NCBI RefSeq assembly: GCF_964218355.1
Contig: NZ_CAXPMC010000019.1
Span: 124,001-188,000 of the forward strand
Length of the DNA stretch: 64,000 nt
Direction: 5' to 3'
Source: Ferrovibrio sp964218355
GTDB taxonomy: Bacteria > Pseudomonadota > Alphaproteobacteria > Ferrovibrionales > Ferrovibrionaceae
Shown here: positions 38,404 through 47,528 of the stretch, in pieces
Layout: each line of letters starts with the position of its first letter
Numbering within the stretch: the first letter of the stretch is position 1
Made by a program: the position numbers and the translations under genes
The notes under the pieces: model-generated
The model's database searches: none
What the model was told of the DNA's origin: nothing
The model's input: only the letters and a program-made list of their open reading frames with translations

Positions 38404-39548
38404 GCGCCGGCCCCCGTGGCGCCCGTACCGGCATAGATGCGGCGGTAGCGGTGGCCGAGCTGGGTCAGCAGCTCATAGGCGTTGGTGCGTGCGGCTTCGG
38501 CCTGGTCGTCGATATCGACGCCGCCGCCCAGCAGGCTGACGGCGGTGCCCGGCAGGCAGTCTTCCGGCGCAAGCGCGGAGACGTCCAGCGTGATCAGATC
38601 CATGGAGACCCGACCCGCGAGAGGAACTCTGACATGGCCCTGCCGACCCCTGATGACGGCGCTGCCCCGACCGGAGAGCGCACGAGAGAACCCGTCTGCG
38701 TAACCGACCGCCACGGTGGCAATTCGGCTCGGTTTTTCAACGATATAGCCGGCACCGTAGCCAACGGTCTGGCCCCTGTCAACGGAACGGACCTGGAGGA
38801 TTTTCCCTTGCAGGTGAACCACTTCCGACATCCGCGCGGCCCTGTGGCGGGGTGTGTCGCCCGGGCCCAGCGGATTGGCCCCGTATAACCCGATTCCCGG
38901 GCGCAGGATGTCGTGGTGATAGCCGGTGCCGAGGAAGATGCCGGCGGAGTTGGTCAGGCTGCCCTTCAGTCCCGGGAAACGGGCCCGCCAGGCCGCGAAG
39001 CGGTCGCGCTGGGCGGGATTGTGCGGGTTGTCCGCTTCCTCGGCGCAGGCGAGATGGGTCATCACGAAGTCCAGCGCGATGCCTTCCAGGCGGGACGGAT
39101 CGTCGGCGACGGCTGCGGCCTCGGCATCGGTCAGGCCGAGCCGGTTCATGCCGGTGTCGATATGCAGGGCCGCGGGCAGGGCGCGGCCGAGCCGCCGGGC
39201 CTCCGCCGCCCAGGCGGCGATCTGGCCGGGCGTGGACAGGACGGGGCTGAGGCCGGCCGCCGCGATGTCGGGCTCCGCGCCGGGCGCCGGACCATGCAGG
39301 ATATGGATCGCGGCATCGGGCAGCACCTTGCGCAGGTCCAGCGCCTCGGTGGTATGGGCAACGAAGAACCGGCGGCATCCGGCCCGCCAGAGGGCGGGGC
39401 CGGCCATCGCCGCGCCGGTGCCATAGGCATCGGCCTTCAGGATGCCGGCGCATTCACTGCCCGGCGCCATCGCCGCAAGGCGGCGCCAGTTGGCGACCAG
39501 CGCGTCGAGGTCGATGCTGAGAATCGCCTGGTCGCCGAATTCCGTCAT
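38400..39548 (-). CDS. alr: Alanine racemase
   Basis: PLP enzyme making D-alanine for the cell wall, 382 residues. The PLP lysine is K38 in ILKADAYGTG, and the second catalytic base is the Tyr in VGYGAGYIVEKPS. The C-terminal beta domain carries LAGRVSMDLITLDVS. It is the first gene of the operon alr-mlaE-mlaF-radA-cvpA-purF-SDR. In related genomes this operon often follows dnaB directly; here 4.5 kb of other genes separate them. Confidence 0.95.
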   Translation of the reverse strand: MTEFGDQAILSIDLDALVANWRRLAAMAPGSECAGILKADAYGTGAAMAGPALWRAGCRRFFVAHTTEALDLRKVLPDAAIHILHGPAPGAEPDIAAAGLSPVLSTPGQIAAWAAEARRLGRALPAALHIDTGMNRLGLTDAEAAAVADDPSRLEGIALDFVMTHLACAEEADNPHNPAQRDRFAAWRARFPGLKGSLTNSAGIFLGTGYHHDILRPGIGLYGANPLGPGDTPRHRAARMSEVVHLQGKILQVRSVDRGQTVGYGAGYIVEKPSRIATVAVGYADGFSRALSGRGSAVIRGRQGHVRVPLAGRVSMDLITLDVSALAPEDCLPGTAVSLLGGGVDIDDQAEAARTNAYELLTQLGHRYRRIYAGTGATGAGA

Positions 39549-39723
39549 GGCCGCTGTTTAGCCCAGCCGCCGGCAAAGGAACAGGCCTGAAATCCTTCGG
39601 GCTTGCGGTTTCCGGCCCTTGGCGCCAGATTGGGGTCATGTGGGGATAGGCCACGGAAGAGGGCGATTGTCACCGTTGCGGCGGCTGCCGGCAGGCAGCC
39701 ACGGCGACTCGTCCGAGGGTTTG

Positions 39724-40650
39724 ATGTCCGAGTCCGTTTCTTCCCCCGCCACCGGCAGGATATTCCGCCGTCTGTCCGGCAACCCCTATCTGCTGCTGGT
39801 GCTGACCATGGCCATGTGGGGCGGCCATTCGGTGGTCAGCCGTCTGGCCGTGGGCGAGATTTCGCCGGCCTCGCTGACCTGCCTGCGCTGGCTGGTGGTC
39901 TCCAGCCTGATGTTTTCGCTCACCTGGCGCGGCCTGCGCGCGCACTGGCCGGTGCTGCGGCCGCGGCTCGGCTATCTGGCGCTGATGGGCACGCTGGGCT
40001 ACACGGCCTATAACACGCTGCTTTACTGGTCGGCGCATACCACCACCGCCATCAATATCAGCATCATCAACGCCGCCATGCCGGCGCTGATCTTCGCCGG
40101 CGCGCTGCTGATGTTCGGCCAGCGCGTGCTGCCGCTGCAATGGGTCGGCATGATCGTGTCGATGGCCGGGGTGGTGATCACGGCGGCGAAGGGCGATCTG
40201 TCGACGCTGGTGAATCTCAGCGTCAATCGCGGCGACATCCTGATCCTGATCGCCACCATTCTCTATGCCGGCTATTCGGTGCTGCTGCGCAGCCGGCCGG
40301 CGGTGCCCAGCCTGGTCTTCTTCGCCGCGATGGCGCCGGCCGCGGCGATCTCGTCGATCCTGCTGCTGGGCGTCGAGATCGCTGCCGGCGAGTTCTTCTG
40401 GCCGAGCTGGAAGGGCTGGCTGGTGCTGGTCTTCGTGGCGATCTTTCCGTCGCTGCTGTCGCAGATCTTTTTCATCCGTGCCGTCGAGCTGATCGGCGCC
40501 GGCCGGGCCGGGTTGTTCACCAACCTGATGCCGCTGTTCGGTGCCGGCTTCGCCATGCTGATCCTCGGCGAGGTGCTGGCACCATTCCATGTCGTGGCGC
40601 TGGTGCTGGTGATCGGCGGCATCCTGCTGGCCGAATTGCGGCGGCGCTAG
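39724..40650 (+). CDS. DMT-family transporter (two EamA domains)
   Basis: Inner-membrane metabolite exporter of 308 residues with ten hydrophobic segments in two EamA repeats (about 16-145 and 160-305). Repeat one opens NPYLLLVLTMAMWGGHSVVSRLAV; repeat two has GDILILIATILYAGYSVLLR. The substrate is unknown; relatives export amino acids or related compounds. The ATG at 39724 has GAGGG upstream. It is divergent from alr and convergent with the Spy-like gene. Confidence 0.9.
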   Translation: MSESVSSPATGRIFRRLSGNPYLLLVLTMAMWGGHSVVSRLAVGEISPASLTCLRWLVVSSLMFSLTWRGLRAHWPVLRPRLGYLALMGTLGYTAYNTLLYWSAHTTTAINISIINAAMPALIFAGALLMFGQRVLPLQWVGMIVSMAGVVITAAKGDLSTLVNLSVNRGDILILIATILYAGYSVLLRSRPAVPSLVFFAAMAPAAAISSILLLGVEIAAGEFFWPSWKGWLVLVFVAIFPSLLSQIFFIRAVELIGAGRAGLFTNLMPLFGAGFAMLILGEVLAPFHVVALVLVIGGILLAELRRR

Positions 40651-40662
40651 CAGGCCGGAACA

Positions 40663-40691
40663 GGCGGGGCCACGCGGGACGCGGCCCCGCC
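40663..40691. terminator. GC-rich hairpin between two convergent genes
   Basis: GGCGGGGCC (40663-40671) and GGCCCCGCC (40683-40691) form a 9-bp stem with an 11-base loop between the DMT and Spy-like genes. No U-tract follows on either strand, but the position suits a bidirectional end. Confidence 0.45.
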
Positions 40692-40709
40692 GCCGGTCGA
40701 TGCCGGCGA

Positions 40710-41246
40710 TCAGTGCTTGCGCATGTCGTGGCCGGGGCCGCCCATCATGCTGCCCATGCCGCCGCCCATGCGGGCGAAAAGCAGGTCGGCGGTCTTCCGC
40801 TGCTCCGGCGACAGGGCGCCGTAGAGCGGCTTGTAGGCGGCGAGAAAGCGCTCGCTGTCGGCGAGGGCGGCCTTCATGAGCATGGTGCGGCGTTCCATCC
40901 GCTCGACCGAGCTGTCCGGCCGGTCGGCGCGGACGGCTGTCATGCGCGCCTGCATGTCTTTGGCGCCGGCGCGCATCTCGCCGGCCAGCCGGTCGAACAG
41001 CGGCTGCTGCGTGGCGGTCAGCTTCAGTTCGGTCTGCAGGAAGGCGATGCGGCCTTCGATGAACTGCCCGGGCATGGCGCGGTTCGCATGGGGGCGTGCG
41101 GGCTGGCCGGGCTGCGCATCAGCGGCCGGCGAAGACTGGGCCCGGGCGGGCTGGGCCTGGGCGGAGGGCAGGCCGGCGGCGAGGCCGGCAGTGCCCAGCG
41201 AGGTCGCCATCAGGGCGGCGGCAAGCAACGGACGGGATTTGATCAT
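40710..41246 (-). CDS. Periplasmic Spy/CpxP-like LTXXQ protein
   Basis: A 178-residue secreted protein. The signal peptide (about 1-31) ends near GLPSAQAQ. After a Pro/Ala-rich linker come two LTXXQ-type repeats, LKLTATQQPLFDRL and LSPEQRKTADLLF, that mark the Spy/CpxP fold of ATP-independent periplasmic chaperones. The C terminus is Met, Gly and His-rich (RMGGGMGSMMGGPGHDMRKH), which may bind copper or other metals. It is a single gene flanked by two hairpins; no two-component system is adjacent. Confidence 0.82.
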   Translation of the reverse strand: MIKSRPLLAAALMATSLGTAGLAAGLPSAQAQPARAQSSPAADAQPGQPARPHANRAMPGQFIEGRIAFLQTELKLTATQQPLFDRLAGEMRAGAKDMQARMTAVRADRPDSSVERMERRTMLMKAALADSERFLAAYKPLYGALSPEQRKTADLLFARMGGGMGSMMGGPGHDMRKH

Positions 41247-41273
41247 GGCGGTCTCCTTCGGGTGAGGCGGCGG

Positions 41274-41300
41274 GGCGGTGCAGCCTGCTGCTGCACCGCC
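41274..41300. terminator. Strong hairpin between cheW and the Spy-like gene
   Basis: GGCGGTGCAGC and GCTGCACCGCC (41274-41284, 41290-41300) form an 11-bp stem with loop CTGCT. It follows the cheW stop on the minus strand and lies in the leader of the Spy-like gene. Without a U-tract, termination is uncertain. Confidence 0.45.
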
Positions 41301-41348
41301 CTCGCCACATTCTCACGGGAGGCGGCCGGCTTTCCTGCGCGGCAGGGC

Positions 41349-41828
41349 CTAGGCGCCGTCGCCGGTCAGTTCGGGCAGGTCGCCGGTGCTGTCGGGCAGG
41401 GCCGGCATGGAATCGCCGGCGATACTGTCCAGAGACAGCAGCGGGACCAGCCGGTCGTCGACATTGGCGATGCCATCCACCAGACGCGACGACCAGTTGT
41501 CGGTTTCGTCCGGCCGGGTGACCGTGCTGCCGTCGACCGACACGATGTCCGACACGCTGTCGACCAGCAGGCCGACCGGCTTGCCATGCACGGTGGCAAC
41601 CACGATCACGTTCTGGGCCGTCGGTTCCGGGGTCGGCTTGCCGAGGATGCGGCGGGCATCGAAGACCGGCAGCACATTGCCGCGCAGATTGATGATGCCG
41701 AGGCAGCTCGGATCGGTGTTCGGCAGTGGCGATACCGGCGACCAGCCGCGGATTTCCTGGATCTTCAGCAGCGGCAGGGCGTAACTCTGGTCGCCGACAT
41801 TGATCAGCAGTGCGTCGTAGCGGTCCAT
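41349..41828 (-). CDS. cheW: CheW-type chemotaxis adaptor
   Basis: Couples chemoreceptors to the CheA kinase. It has 159 residues in one CheW domain: ALPLLKIQEIRGW, LGIINLRGNVLPVFDAR with the conserved Arg of the receptor-binding NLRG motif, and GLLVDSVSDIVSVD. The C-terminal 20 residues are acidic and Pro-rich. It starts three bases after the chemoreceptor gene stop, so both form one operon. No cheA or cheY is in the window. Confidence 0.93.
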   Translation of the reverse strand: MDRYDALLINVGDQSYALPLLKIQEIRGWSPVSPLPNTDPSCLGIINLRGNVLPVFDARRILGKPTPEPTAQNVIVVATVHGKPVGLLVDSVSDIVSVDGSTVTRPDETDNWSSRLVDGIANVDDRLVPLLSLDSIAGDSMPALPDSTGDLPELTGDGA

Positions 41829-41831
41829 GGC

Positions 41832-43904
41832 TCAGAATTCCCGCCAGTCGGCATCGGCGGCCGGCGCGGTCTGGCCGGTCTGCTTCATGGCCGGGGCCGG
41901 TTTCGCCTTCGCCGCACCCTGCGGCTGGGCCTTGGCCGGGCCGGGGCGCAGCGGCGTGACCTCGGCCGTGCGGGTCGCGGCAGCCGGTTTGCCGGTATTG
42001 CCGGTGCGGAAGAAGCCGACCAGCTGGGCCAACTGGCCCGCCTGTTCGGACAAGGCCTGGGCCGAGGCCGAGGTCTCTTCCACCAGGGCGCCGTTGCGCT
42101 GGGTCATCTCGTCCATCGAGCCGACCGCGGTGTTGATCTGCTCGAGGCCGGTGGCCTGCTCGCGGCTGGCCGCGGCGATCTCGGCGACGATGTCCGAGAC
42201 CTTTTTCACGGCGCCGACGATCTCGGTGAGTGTCTCCCCGGCTTGGCCGACCAGCTTGCCGCCCTCGCGGACCTGGCCGTTCGACTGGGTGATCAGCGCC
42301 TTGATGTCCTTCGACGCATTGGCCGAACGCTGCGCGAGAGCCCGCACTTCCTGGGCCACCACCGCAAAGCCCTTGCCGGCCTCGCCGGCACGGGCTGCCT
42401 CGACCGAGGCGTTCAGCGCCAGCAGGTTGGTCTGGAAGGCGATTTCGTCGATCAGGCCGACGATGTCGCTGATCTTGCCGGCCGAACCCTCGATCTGGTT
42501 CATCGCCGTGACCACGTCGCCCATCACATGGCCGCCCTTGTCGGCAGCGTCGCGGGCCACGCTTGCCAGCTGGCTGGCGGCCTGGGCGTTGTCGGCATTC
42601 TGCTTCACCGTGGTGGTGATCTCGTGCATGGAGGCGGCCGTCTCCTCGATCGAGGCAGCCTGGCTTTCCGTGCGCTGCGCCAGGTCCTGACTGCCGGTCG
42701 AGATTTCCGCCGAGGCATCGCGCACCGCGGCGGCGCTCTCGTTCAGCTTGCCGGCGAAGTCACGCAGCTTGTCGGACATGCCGTTGACGCCGTCCTTCAG
42801 GTTGCCGAACACGCCCTGGTAGCTGCCGGTGACCTTGCGGGTCAGGTCGCCCTGGGCCATGCCGCCGGTCACCGTGGCGAGTTCGCCGGTGATGTTCTGC
42901 AGCATGCCGGTCAGGCCGTTCAGCCGCTGGCTGATGGTCAGCAGGAACCCTTCCTTGTCGGTTTCGTTCAGGCGGGTGTCCAGATCGCCGGCGGCAGCCT
43001 TGTCGCAGAGCGCGGAGATCTCCTCGATGGCCTTGCGCTCGCGCGTCTCGCGGGCGGCGCGCTGCTCCTCGGCCGTGCGGCGCTGCTCGGCAATATCGGC
43101 CTCGGCCTTCTCGCGGGCGATCATGTTGTCCTTGAACACCTGCACGGTCTTGGCCATGGTGCCGATCTCGTCCTTGCGGGCGGTGCCGTCGATGGCGGTG
43201 GCAGTGTTGCCGTCGGCAAGGTTCTGCATGGTGCCGGCCAGGCGGTTGATCGGACGGCTGATGGTCAGGAAGGCGATGGCAAAACCCAGGCCGACCGAGA
43301 TGGCGATGGCGCTGACGGACAGGGTGATCAGCAGGGGAATCTCGTAGGCAGCAAAGGCCTCGATCTCGGCGAAAATCCGGTCAATGCCGGCATCGTTGCG
43401 CCGGGCAGCCTCTTCCAGCGAGTCGTTCAGTGCCTTGCGGTTGGCGCGGTTGGCTTCGTTGTTGCCCTGCTCGTTGGCGGCGGCCGGGCTGACCTCGGTG
43501 CCGAGCCGGGCGGTCTCGCGCCGGAACTTGATGAAATCCTCCATGACCTGGCGGCGCTCGGCAAAGGCGGCGCGGCGCTCGGGCGGGATGGTGGCCTCGT
43601 ATTGCGGGATCAGCTTCTCCATCTCGGCGAGGCTGGCGGTCATACCCTTGGCGAAGCGGGCGGCGGCCTCGCTGTCCTTCGACATGTAGACGCCGCGGGA
43701 ATCCATCACCACGGCGTTGACCAGCCCGTCGATCTTCAGGGCGTAGATCGAGCGCCGGGCCACACTCTTCAGTTCGTAGGTCTTGGCCGACAGGGTGGTG
43801 ACGGCATCGTAGCCGATTGCACCGACGGCACCGATGCCCAGCGCCGCAATCAGCAGCACGATGGCGATGCGGGTACCGATTTTCAGGTTGTTCAGGATGC
43901 CCAT
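41832..43904 (-). CDS. Methyl-accepting chemotaxis protein (transmembrane)
   Basis: Chemoreceptor of 690 residues from the ATG at 43904, which has GGAG eight bases upstream; the GTG at 43913 is less likely. The order is membrane helix one (about 12-34), a helical periplasmic four-helix-bundle sensor (about 40-185), helix two (about 190-213), HAMP (ISRPINRLAGTMQNL and onward), a helical linker with a second HAMP-like stretch, and the signalling hairpin EIAFQTNLLALNASVEAARA. The last 40 residues are a flexible Ala/Pro/Lys-rich tail that may tether adaptation enzymes. It is paired with cheW and sits between dnaB and alr. Confidence 0.93.
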   Translation of the reverse strand: MGILNNLKIGTRIAIVLLIAALGIGAVGAIGYDAVTTLSAKTYELKSVARRSIYALKIDGLVNAVVMDSRGVYMSKDSEAAARFAKGMTASLAEMEKLIPQYEATIPPERRAAFAERRQVMEDFIKFRRETARLGTEVSPAAANEQGNNEANRANRKALNDSLEEAARRNDAGIDRIFAEIEAFAAYEIPLLITLSVSAIAISVGLGFAIAFLTISRPINRLAGTMQNLADGNTATAIDGTARKDEIGTMAKTVQVFKDNMIAREKAEADIAEQRRTAEEQRAARETRERKAIEEISALCDKAAAGDLDTRLNETDKEGFLLTISQRLNGLTGMLQNITGELATVTGGMAQGDLTRKVTGSYQGVFGNLKDGVNGMSDKLRDFAGKLNESAAAVRDASAEISTGSQDLAQRTESQAASIEETAASMHEITTTVKQNADNAQAASQLASVARDAADKGGHVMGDVVTAMNQIEGSAGKISDIVGLIDEIAFQTNLLALNASVEAARAGEAGKGFAVVAQEVRALAQRSANASKDIKALITQSNGQVREGGKLVGQAGETLTEIVGAVKKVSDIVAEIAAASREQATGLEQINTAVGSMDEMTQRNGALVEETSASAQALSEQAGQLAQLVGFFRTGNTGKPAAATRTAEVTPLRPGPAKAQPQGAAKAKPAPAMKQTGQTAPAADADWREF

Positions 43905-44094
43905 GACGCTCACTCCGGTTCGGGGCGCCGTGTGGCGCCGCTGGTTGGATGAGCAAATTGGTATTGTTTCGCAGCCGCCTACGGGAGTGTGTTTCCGGTA
44001 ACCTTATGAAATGTAAACCCTTGGGAAAACGGGGCTTCCGGCAGGGGGCAGGCGGTCGGGCAGGGCAGGAACAACCGGAGGGATGCGTGCCGGC

Positions 44095-45591
44095 TCAGTA
44101 GGCTTCCGGCAGGTGGTCGGCGGCGACATGGTCGCCGAAGCGGGTGAAGGCGCTCTCGAAATGCAGGACCACGCGGCCGATCGGGCCGTGACGCTGCTTG
44201 CCGATGATCACCTCGGCCAGGTTCTGGATGCGGTCCATCTTTTCCTGCCAGGCGACATGCTCGGGCGTGCCCTCGGAGGGCTGCTTGCGCATCTCGTAAT
44301 ACTCCTCGCGGAACACGAACATGACGACGTCGGCATCCTGCTCGATGGCGCCCGATTCACGCAGGTCCGACAGCTGCGGCCGCTTGTCGTCGCGGCTTTC
44401 CACCGCGCGGCTGAGCTGGGAGAGGGCGATCACCGGCACGTTCAGGTCCTTGGCCAGCGCCTTCAGCGCCTGGGTGACCTCGGAGATTTCCTGCACGCGG
44501 TTGTCGTTGCGGCGCGAATTGGCACCGCGCACCAGCTGCAGATAGTCGACCACGATCATGCCGATATTGTGGGTGCGTTTCAGCCGGCGGGCGCGGCTGC
44601 GCAGCAGCGCGATGGAAATCGCGCCGGTATCGTCGATGAAGAAGGGGATCTGTTCCAGCAGCCGGCTCTTGGGCACGATCTCGCGGGTGAATTCGTCGTC
44701 GGTGATCTCACCGCGGCGCAGCCGTTCCGACTGGATGCGGGTCTGCTCCGAGAGAATACGGGTGGCGAGCTGCTCGGCCGACATTTCCAGGCTGAAGAAG
44801 GCAACCGGCGCGCCCTCGGCGCCATCGGTCTCGAAATACTTCTTGGCGGCATTGAAGGCCATGTTGGTGACCAGCGCCGTCTTGCCCATCGAGGGGCGGC
44901 CGGCAAGGATGATCAGGTCCGAGGCATGCATGCCGCCGAGCATGCGGTCCATGTCCTTCAGGCCGGTGGTCACGCCGCTGAGGCCGCCTTTCTGCCAGGC
45001 CGACTGCACGGATTCGATCGACTGGCGGATCGAATCGCGGAACGAGACGAAACCGCCATCCGAGCGGCCCTCGTCGGCCAGCTTGAACAGCCGCTGCTCG
45101 GTTTCCTCGACCTGGTCGGTGGCGGGCTCCTCGACCTTGGGGTCGTAGGCGCGGTTGACCATGTCTTCGCCGATGCTGATCAGTTCGCGGCGCAGCGCCA
45201 GGTCATGGATCACCTTGGCGTAATCCTCGGCGTTGATCACCGTGGTGGCGGCGGCGGCCAGCCGGGCCAGATAGGCCGGGCCGCCGGCCTTGGCGATCAC
45301 CTCGTCGCGCTCGAAATAGGCCTTCAGGGTGACCGGATTGGCGATTTCGCCGCGCTCGATCAGGGTCAGGGCCGCCTCGTAGATGCGGCGATGGGCCTCG
45401 TGGAAGAAATGCGTCGCCAGCAGGAAGCCCGACACCTTCATCGCCGCGTCGTTGTTGACGAGGATGGCGCCCAGCAGCTCCTGCTCGGCATCGAGGTTAT
45501 GGGGCTGGATGCGGAAGCTGGGTTCGGGGGTGCCGGAAGCGGTGGCCTGGTCGTTGGCGGAGGGTGTTGAGAAAGGGCTCACCACGGCCAT
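44095..45591 (-). CDS. dnaB: Replicative DNA helicase
   Basis: Hexameric 5'-3' helicase of the replication fork, 498 residues. The N-terminal domain starts at PHNLDAEQELLGAILVNNDA, a linker follows, and the RecA-like C-terminal domain contains Walker A GRPSMGKTALV, Walker B IGMIVVDYLQLVRG and the DnaB marker LSQLSRAVE. There is no intein. It is transcribed in the same direction as rplI but after a terminator, so it has its own promoter region, which contains two DnaA-box-like sequences. Confidence 0.97.
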   Translation of the reverse strand: MAVVSPFSTPSANDQATASGTPEPSFRIQPHNLDAEQELLGAILVNNDAAMKVSGFLLATHFFHEAHRRIYEAALTLIERGEIANPVTLKAYFERDEVIAKAGGPAYLARLAAAATTVINAEDYAKVIHDLALRRELISIGEDMVNRAYDPKVEEPATDQVEETEQRLFKLADEGRSDGGFVSFRDSIRQSIESVQSAWQKGGLSGVTTGLKDMDRMLGGMHASDLIILAGRPSMGKTALVTNMAFNAAKKYFETDGAEGAPVAFFSLEMSAEQLATRILSEQTRIQSERLRRGEITDDEFTREIVPKSRLLEQIPFFIDDTGAISIALLRSRARRLKRTHNIGMIVVDYLQLVRGANSRRNDNRVQEISEVTQALKALAKDLNVPVIALSQLSRAVESRDDKRPQLSDLRESGAIEQDADVVMFVFREEYYEMRKQPSEGTPEHVAWQEKMDRIQNLAEVIIGKQRHGPIGRVVLHFESAFTRFGDHVAADHLPEAY

Positions 45592-45837
45592 GGCGGATTT
45601 CTTCCCGGTTCGAGCTTCGTGTCAGGCGGTCCGTGACGGCGCGGCGACAGTTTTATGGCATCGCGACGTGGCGGGGCGGCATTAACAGCCAAGCGGCGCC
45701 ACACTTCCAGTCCCAGATTTCTGTTGACGGGACATTATCCACCGGATTTTCGCTGGGGGTAAGTCGCCTGTCTAAGTCGGTGTTGCAGCAGCGATTTCCG
45801 GCCGCGCAAAAAACTCATCCACAGACCCTGTCCGAAT
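45592..45837. promoter_or_regulatory. dnaB upstream region with two DnaA-box-like nonamers
   Basis: On the plus strand TTATCCACC (45735-45743) and TCATCCACA (45815-45823) each differ by one base from the DnaA box TTATCCACA and share orientation, 80 bp apart. A minus-strand -10-like GATAAT (45739-45734) overlaps the first. No gene is seen in this gap; the start of dnaB lies at 45591. DnaA control is inferred. Confidence 0.4.
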
Positions 45838-45876
45838 GGACAGGAAAACGAATCGGGCCGGCATCGCTGCCGGCCC
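45838..45876 (-). terminator. Terminator of the rpsF-rplI operon
   Basis: On the minus strand GGGCCGGCA and TGCCGGCCC (45876-45868, 45863-45855) pair around GCGA and are followed by GATTCGTTTTCC. A second, larger inverted repeat (CTGTCGC near 45897 with GCGACAG ending 45937; inner arms GCCGTATC/GATACGGC) begins directly after the rplI stop. Confidence 0.75.
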
Positions 45877-45937
45877 GCTCGGTACAGTCGGTAGGCTGTC
45901 GCTGGCGGCCGTATCTCTGCCGATACGGCGGCGACAG

Positions 45938-46495
45938 TCAGGCCTCGGCGGCCTCGTCCTCGTCCTCGTCGGCCGCCTCGGCCTCGTCGCCCTCGAGGGC
46001 GACGCCCTCGTCGAGCAGGCTCTCGGCATTCACCTGTGCCTCGGCCTCGGCCTCGGAGCGGGCGACATTCACCTTCACCTCGGTGCTGACCTCGGCATGC
46101 AGCACGACCTTCACGGCATACACGCCAACCATCTTGATCGGGCTGGACAGCACGATCTGGTTGCGGTTGACGCTGAAGCCCGCGGCGGTGACAGCTTCCG
46201 CGATGTCGCGGGCGCTGACCGAGCCGTAGAGCTGGCCGCTGTCGCCGGCCTGGCGCAGCAGGGCGACCGCAGTGCCCTCCATCTTGGCGGCAACCTTCTC
46301 GGCCTCGCCCTTCTTGGCCAGGTTCTGCGCCTCGAGCTGGGCGCGCTGGGTTTCAAACACGGCCCTGTTGGCATCGGTGGCCCGCAGCGCCTTCTTGCGC
46401 GGCAGCAGGAAGTTCCGGGCGTAGCCGTCCTTCACCTTCACCACATCGCCCATCTGGCCGAGATTTTCGACACGTTCGAGCAAAATCACTTGCAT
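45938..46495 (-). CDS. rplI: 50S ribosomal protein L9
   Basis: Binds 23S rRNA at the base of the L1 stalk. It has 185 residues, longer than E. coli L9 (149). The N-terminal RNA-binding domain MQVILLERVENLGQMGDVV and GYARNFLLPRKKA is canonical, with a connecting helix and C-terminal domain. The last 40 residues are an acidic Glu/Asp/Ala tail typical of alphaproteobacteria. Its ATG shares one base with the DUF2232 stop (TGATG). Confidence 0.97.
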   Translation of the reverse strand: MQVILLERVENLGQMGDVVKVKDGYARNFLLPRKKALRATDANRAVFETQRAQLEAQNLAKKGEAEKVAAKMEGTAVALLRQAGDSGQLYGSVSARDIAEAVTAAGFSVNRNQIVLSSPIKMVGVYAVKVVLHAEVSTEVKVNVARSEAEAEAQVNAESLLDEGVALEGDEAEAADEDEDEAAEA

Positions 46496-47481
46496 CAGTT
46501 GTTCTCCCGGTCGGTTCCGGTCCCGGCGAGGTGCCGGCGGAAACCCGCCCATTCTTCGATCAGTCCAAGGATGACCATCAGCACGACAATCAAGGCGCCC
46601 AGCTGGCCAACCACCAAAGCCGCGTAGAAGGCGGCCAAAAGCAAACCCGGCATGGCGGTCTTGGCCGCCAGGCCATGCACCACCGCCAGCCCCTGCAACA
46701 GGTAGGGGAAGGCGAGAACCGTCGTCATCGTGATGGCCGCGAAGGCGGCGTCGCGCGGCAGCACGACAATCGCCAGGGCGGCCACCGCCAGCAGAACCAC
46801 CAGGAAACGCGGCAGTGCCAGCGCGCGGTATTGCGGGCTGGGGCGGCGGTTCTGCTTCAGCATCACCGCCATGCCCTGGGCCAGCACCCCGTTGAGGACC
46901 ATCGCCACCAGCCAGCCGAAGGTCATCGCCGACGGCAGCAGCGGCGCCAGATAGGCCGCGATATCCGCCGCATCGACACCCTTGCCGGCCAGCTCGGGGA
47001 TGGCCTGCTGGAAGGCGACCAGCATCTTCTCGACGGCCGGCTGGATGGTGCCGGGCAGGCCGCCCTCGTTGCCGGCAGTCACCAGCAGCGCGAGGACGAA
47101 CAGGCCGGCAGCCCAGCCGGACAGCCAGAGCACCAGCCGGCCCGCCGGATACCATTCCAGCGCGCCGGATACCGGCTCGGCTTCCGGACCCGCTTCCCCG
47201 GCCGGCCGGGCCAGCAGTGCCTGCCGGACCAGGATCGCGGACGGGGCCGCGAAAAAGGCCAGGAAGATCGCACTGGTGGCCGGACCGCTGAGGCCGCTGA
47301 CCGCCGTGCCTACCGCGCCGGCGATGCCCACGGCGAGCACGCCATGGGTCAGGCCGGCCAGCAGCAGCGGCAGTGGCGCCAGATAGGAGAGCACGAAGCC
47401 GAGCAGACCGTGGGCCACGGTCAGCGTCAGCACCGCACTCGCCAGGCCGGCAAGGCCACCGATGATCAGGCTGCGGGTCAT
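46495..47481 (-). CDS. DUF2232 / YybS-like membrane protein
   Basis: A polytopic inner-membrane protein of 328 residues with eight or so hydrophobic segments, resembling the DUF2232 family found between rpsR and rplI in alphaproteobacteria and, as YybS, near dnaC in Bacillus. Features include the opening SLIIGGLAGLASAVLTLTVA and a long C-terminal hydrophobic stretch (AMPGLLLAAFYAALVVGQLG). Function unknown; some analogues resemble ECF-transporter S components. It is translationally coupled to rplI. Confidence 0.85.
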   Translation of the reverse strand: MTRSLIIGGLAGLASAVLTLTVAHGLLGFVLSYLAPLPLLLAGLTHGVLAVGIAGAVGTAVSGLSGPATSAIFLAFFAAPSAILVRQALLARPAGEAGPEAEPVSGALEWYPAGRLVLWLSGWAAGLFVLALLVTAGNEGGLPGTIQPAVEKMLVAFQQAIPELAGKGVDAADIAAYLAPLLPSAMTFGWLVAMVLNGVLAQGMAVMLKQNRRPSPQYRALALPRFLVVLLAVAALAIVVLPRDAAFAAITMTTVLAFPYLLQGLAVVHGLAAKTAMPGLLLAAFYAALVVGQLGALIVVLMVILGLIEEWAGFRRHLAGTGTDRENN

Positions 47482-47528
47482 ATCCGGGGTTCCCTCACGC
47501 GACCGTCGGCTGACGGCCGCTCAGGACC

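Noticed and set aside
40140..43952. Long plus-strand frame (1270 codons) opposite the MCP-cheW genes
   Set aside because: It is the antisense shadow of strongly supported chemotaxis genes; the translation is Gly/Ala/Arg/Asp-rich without motifs.
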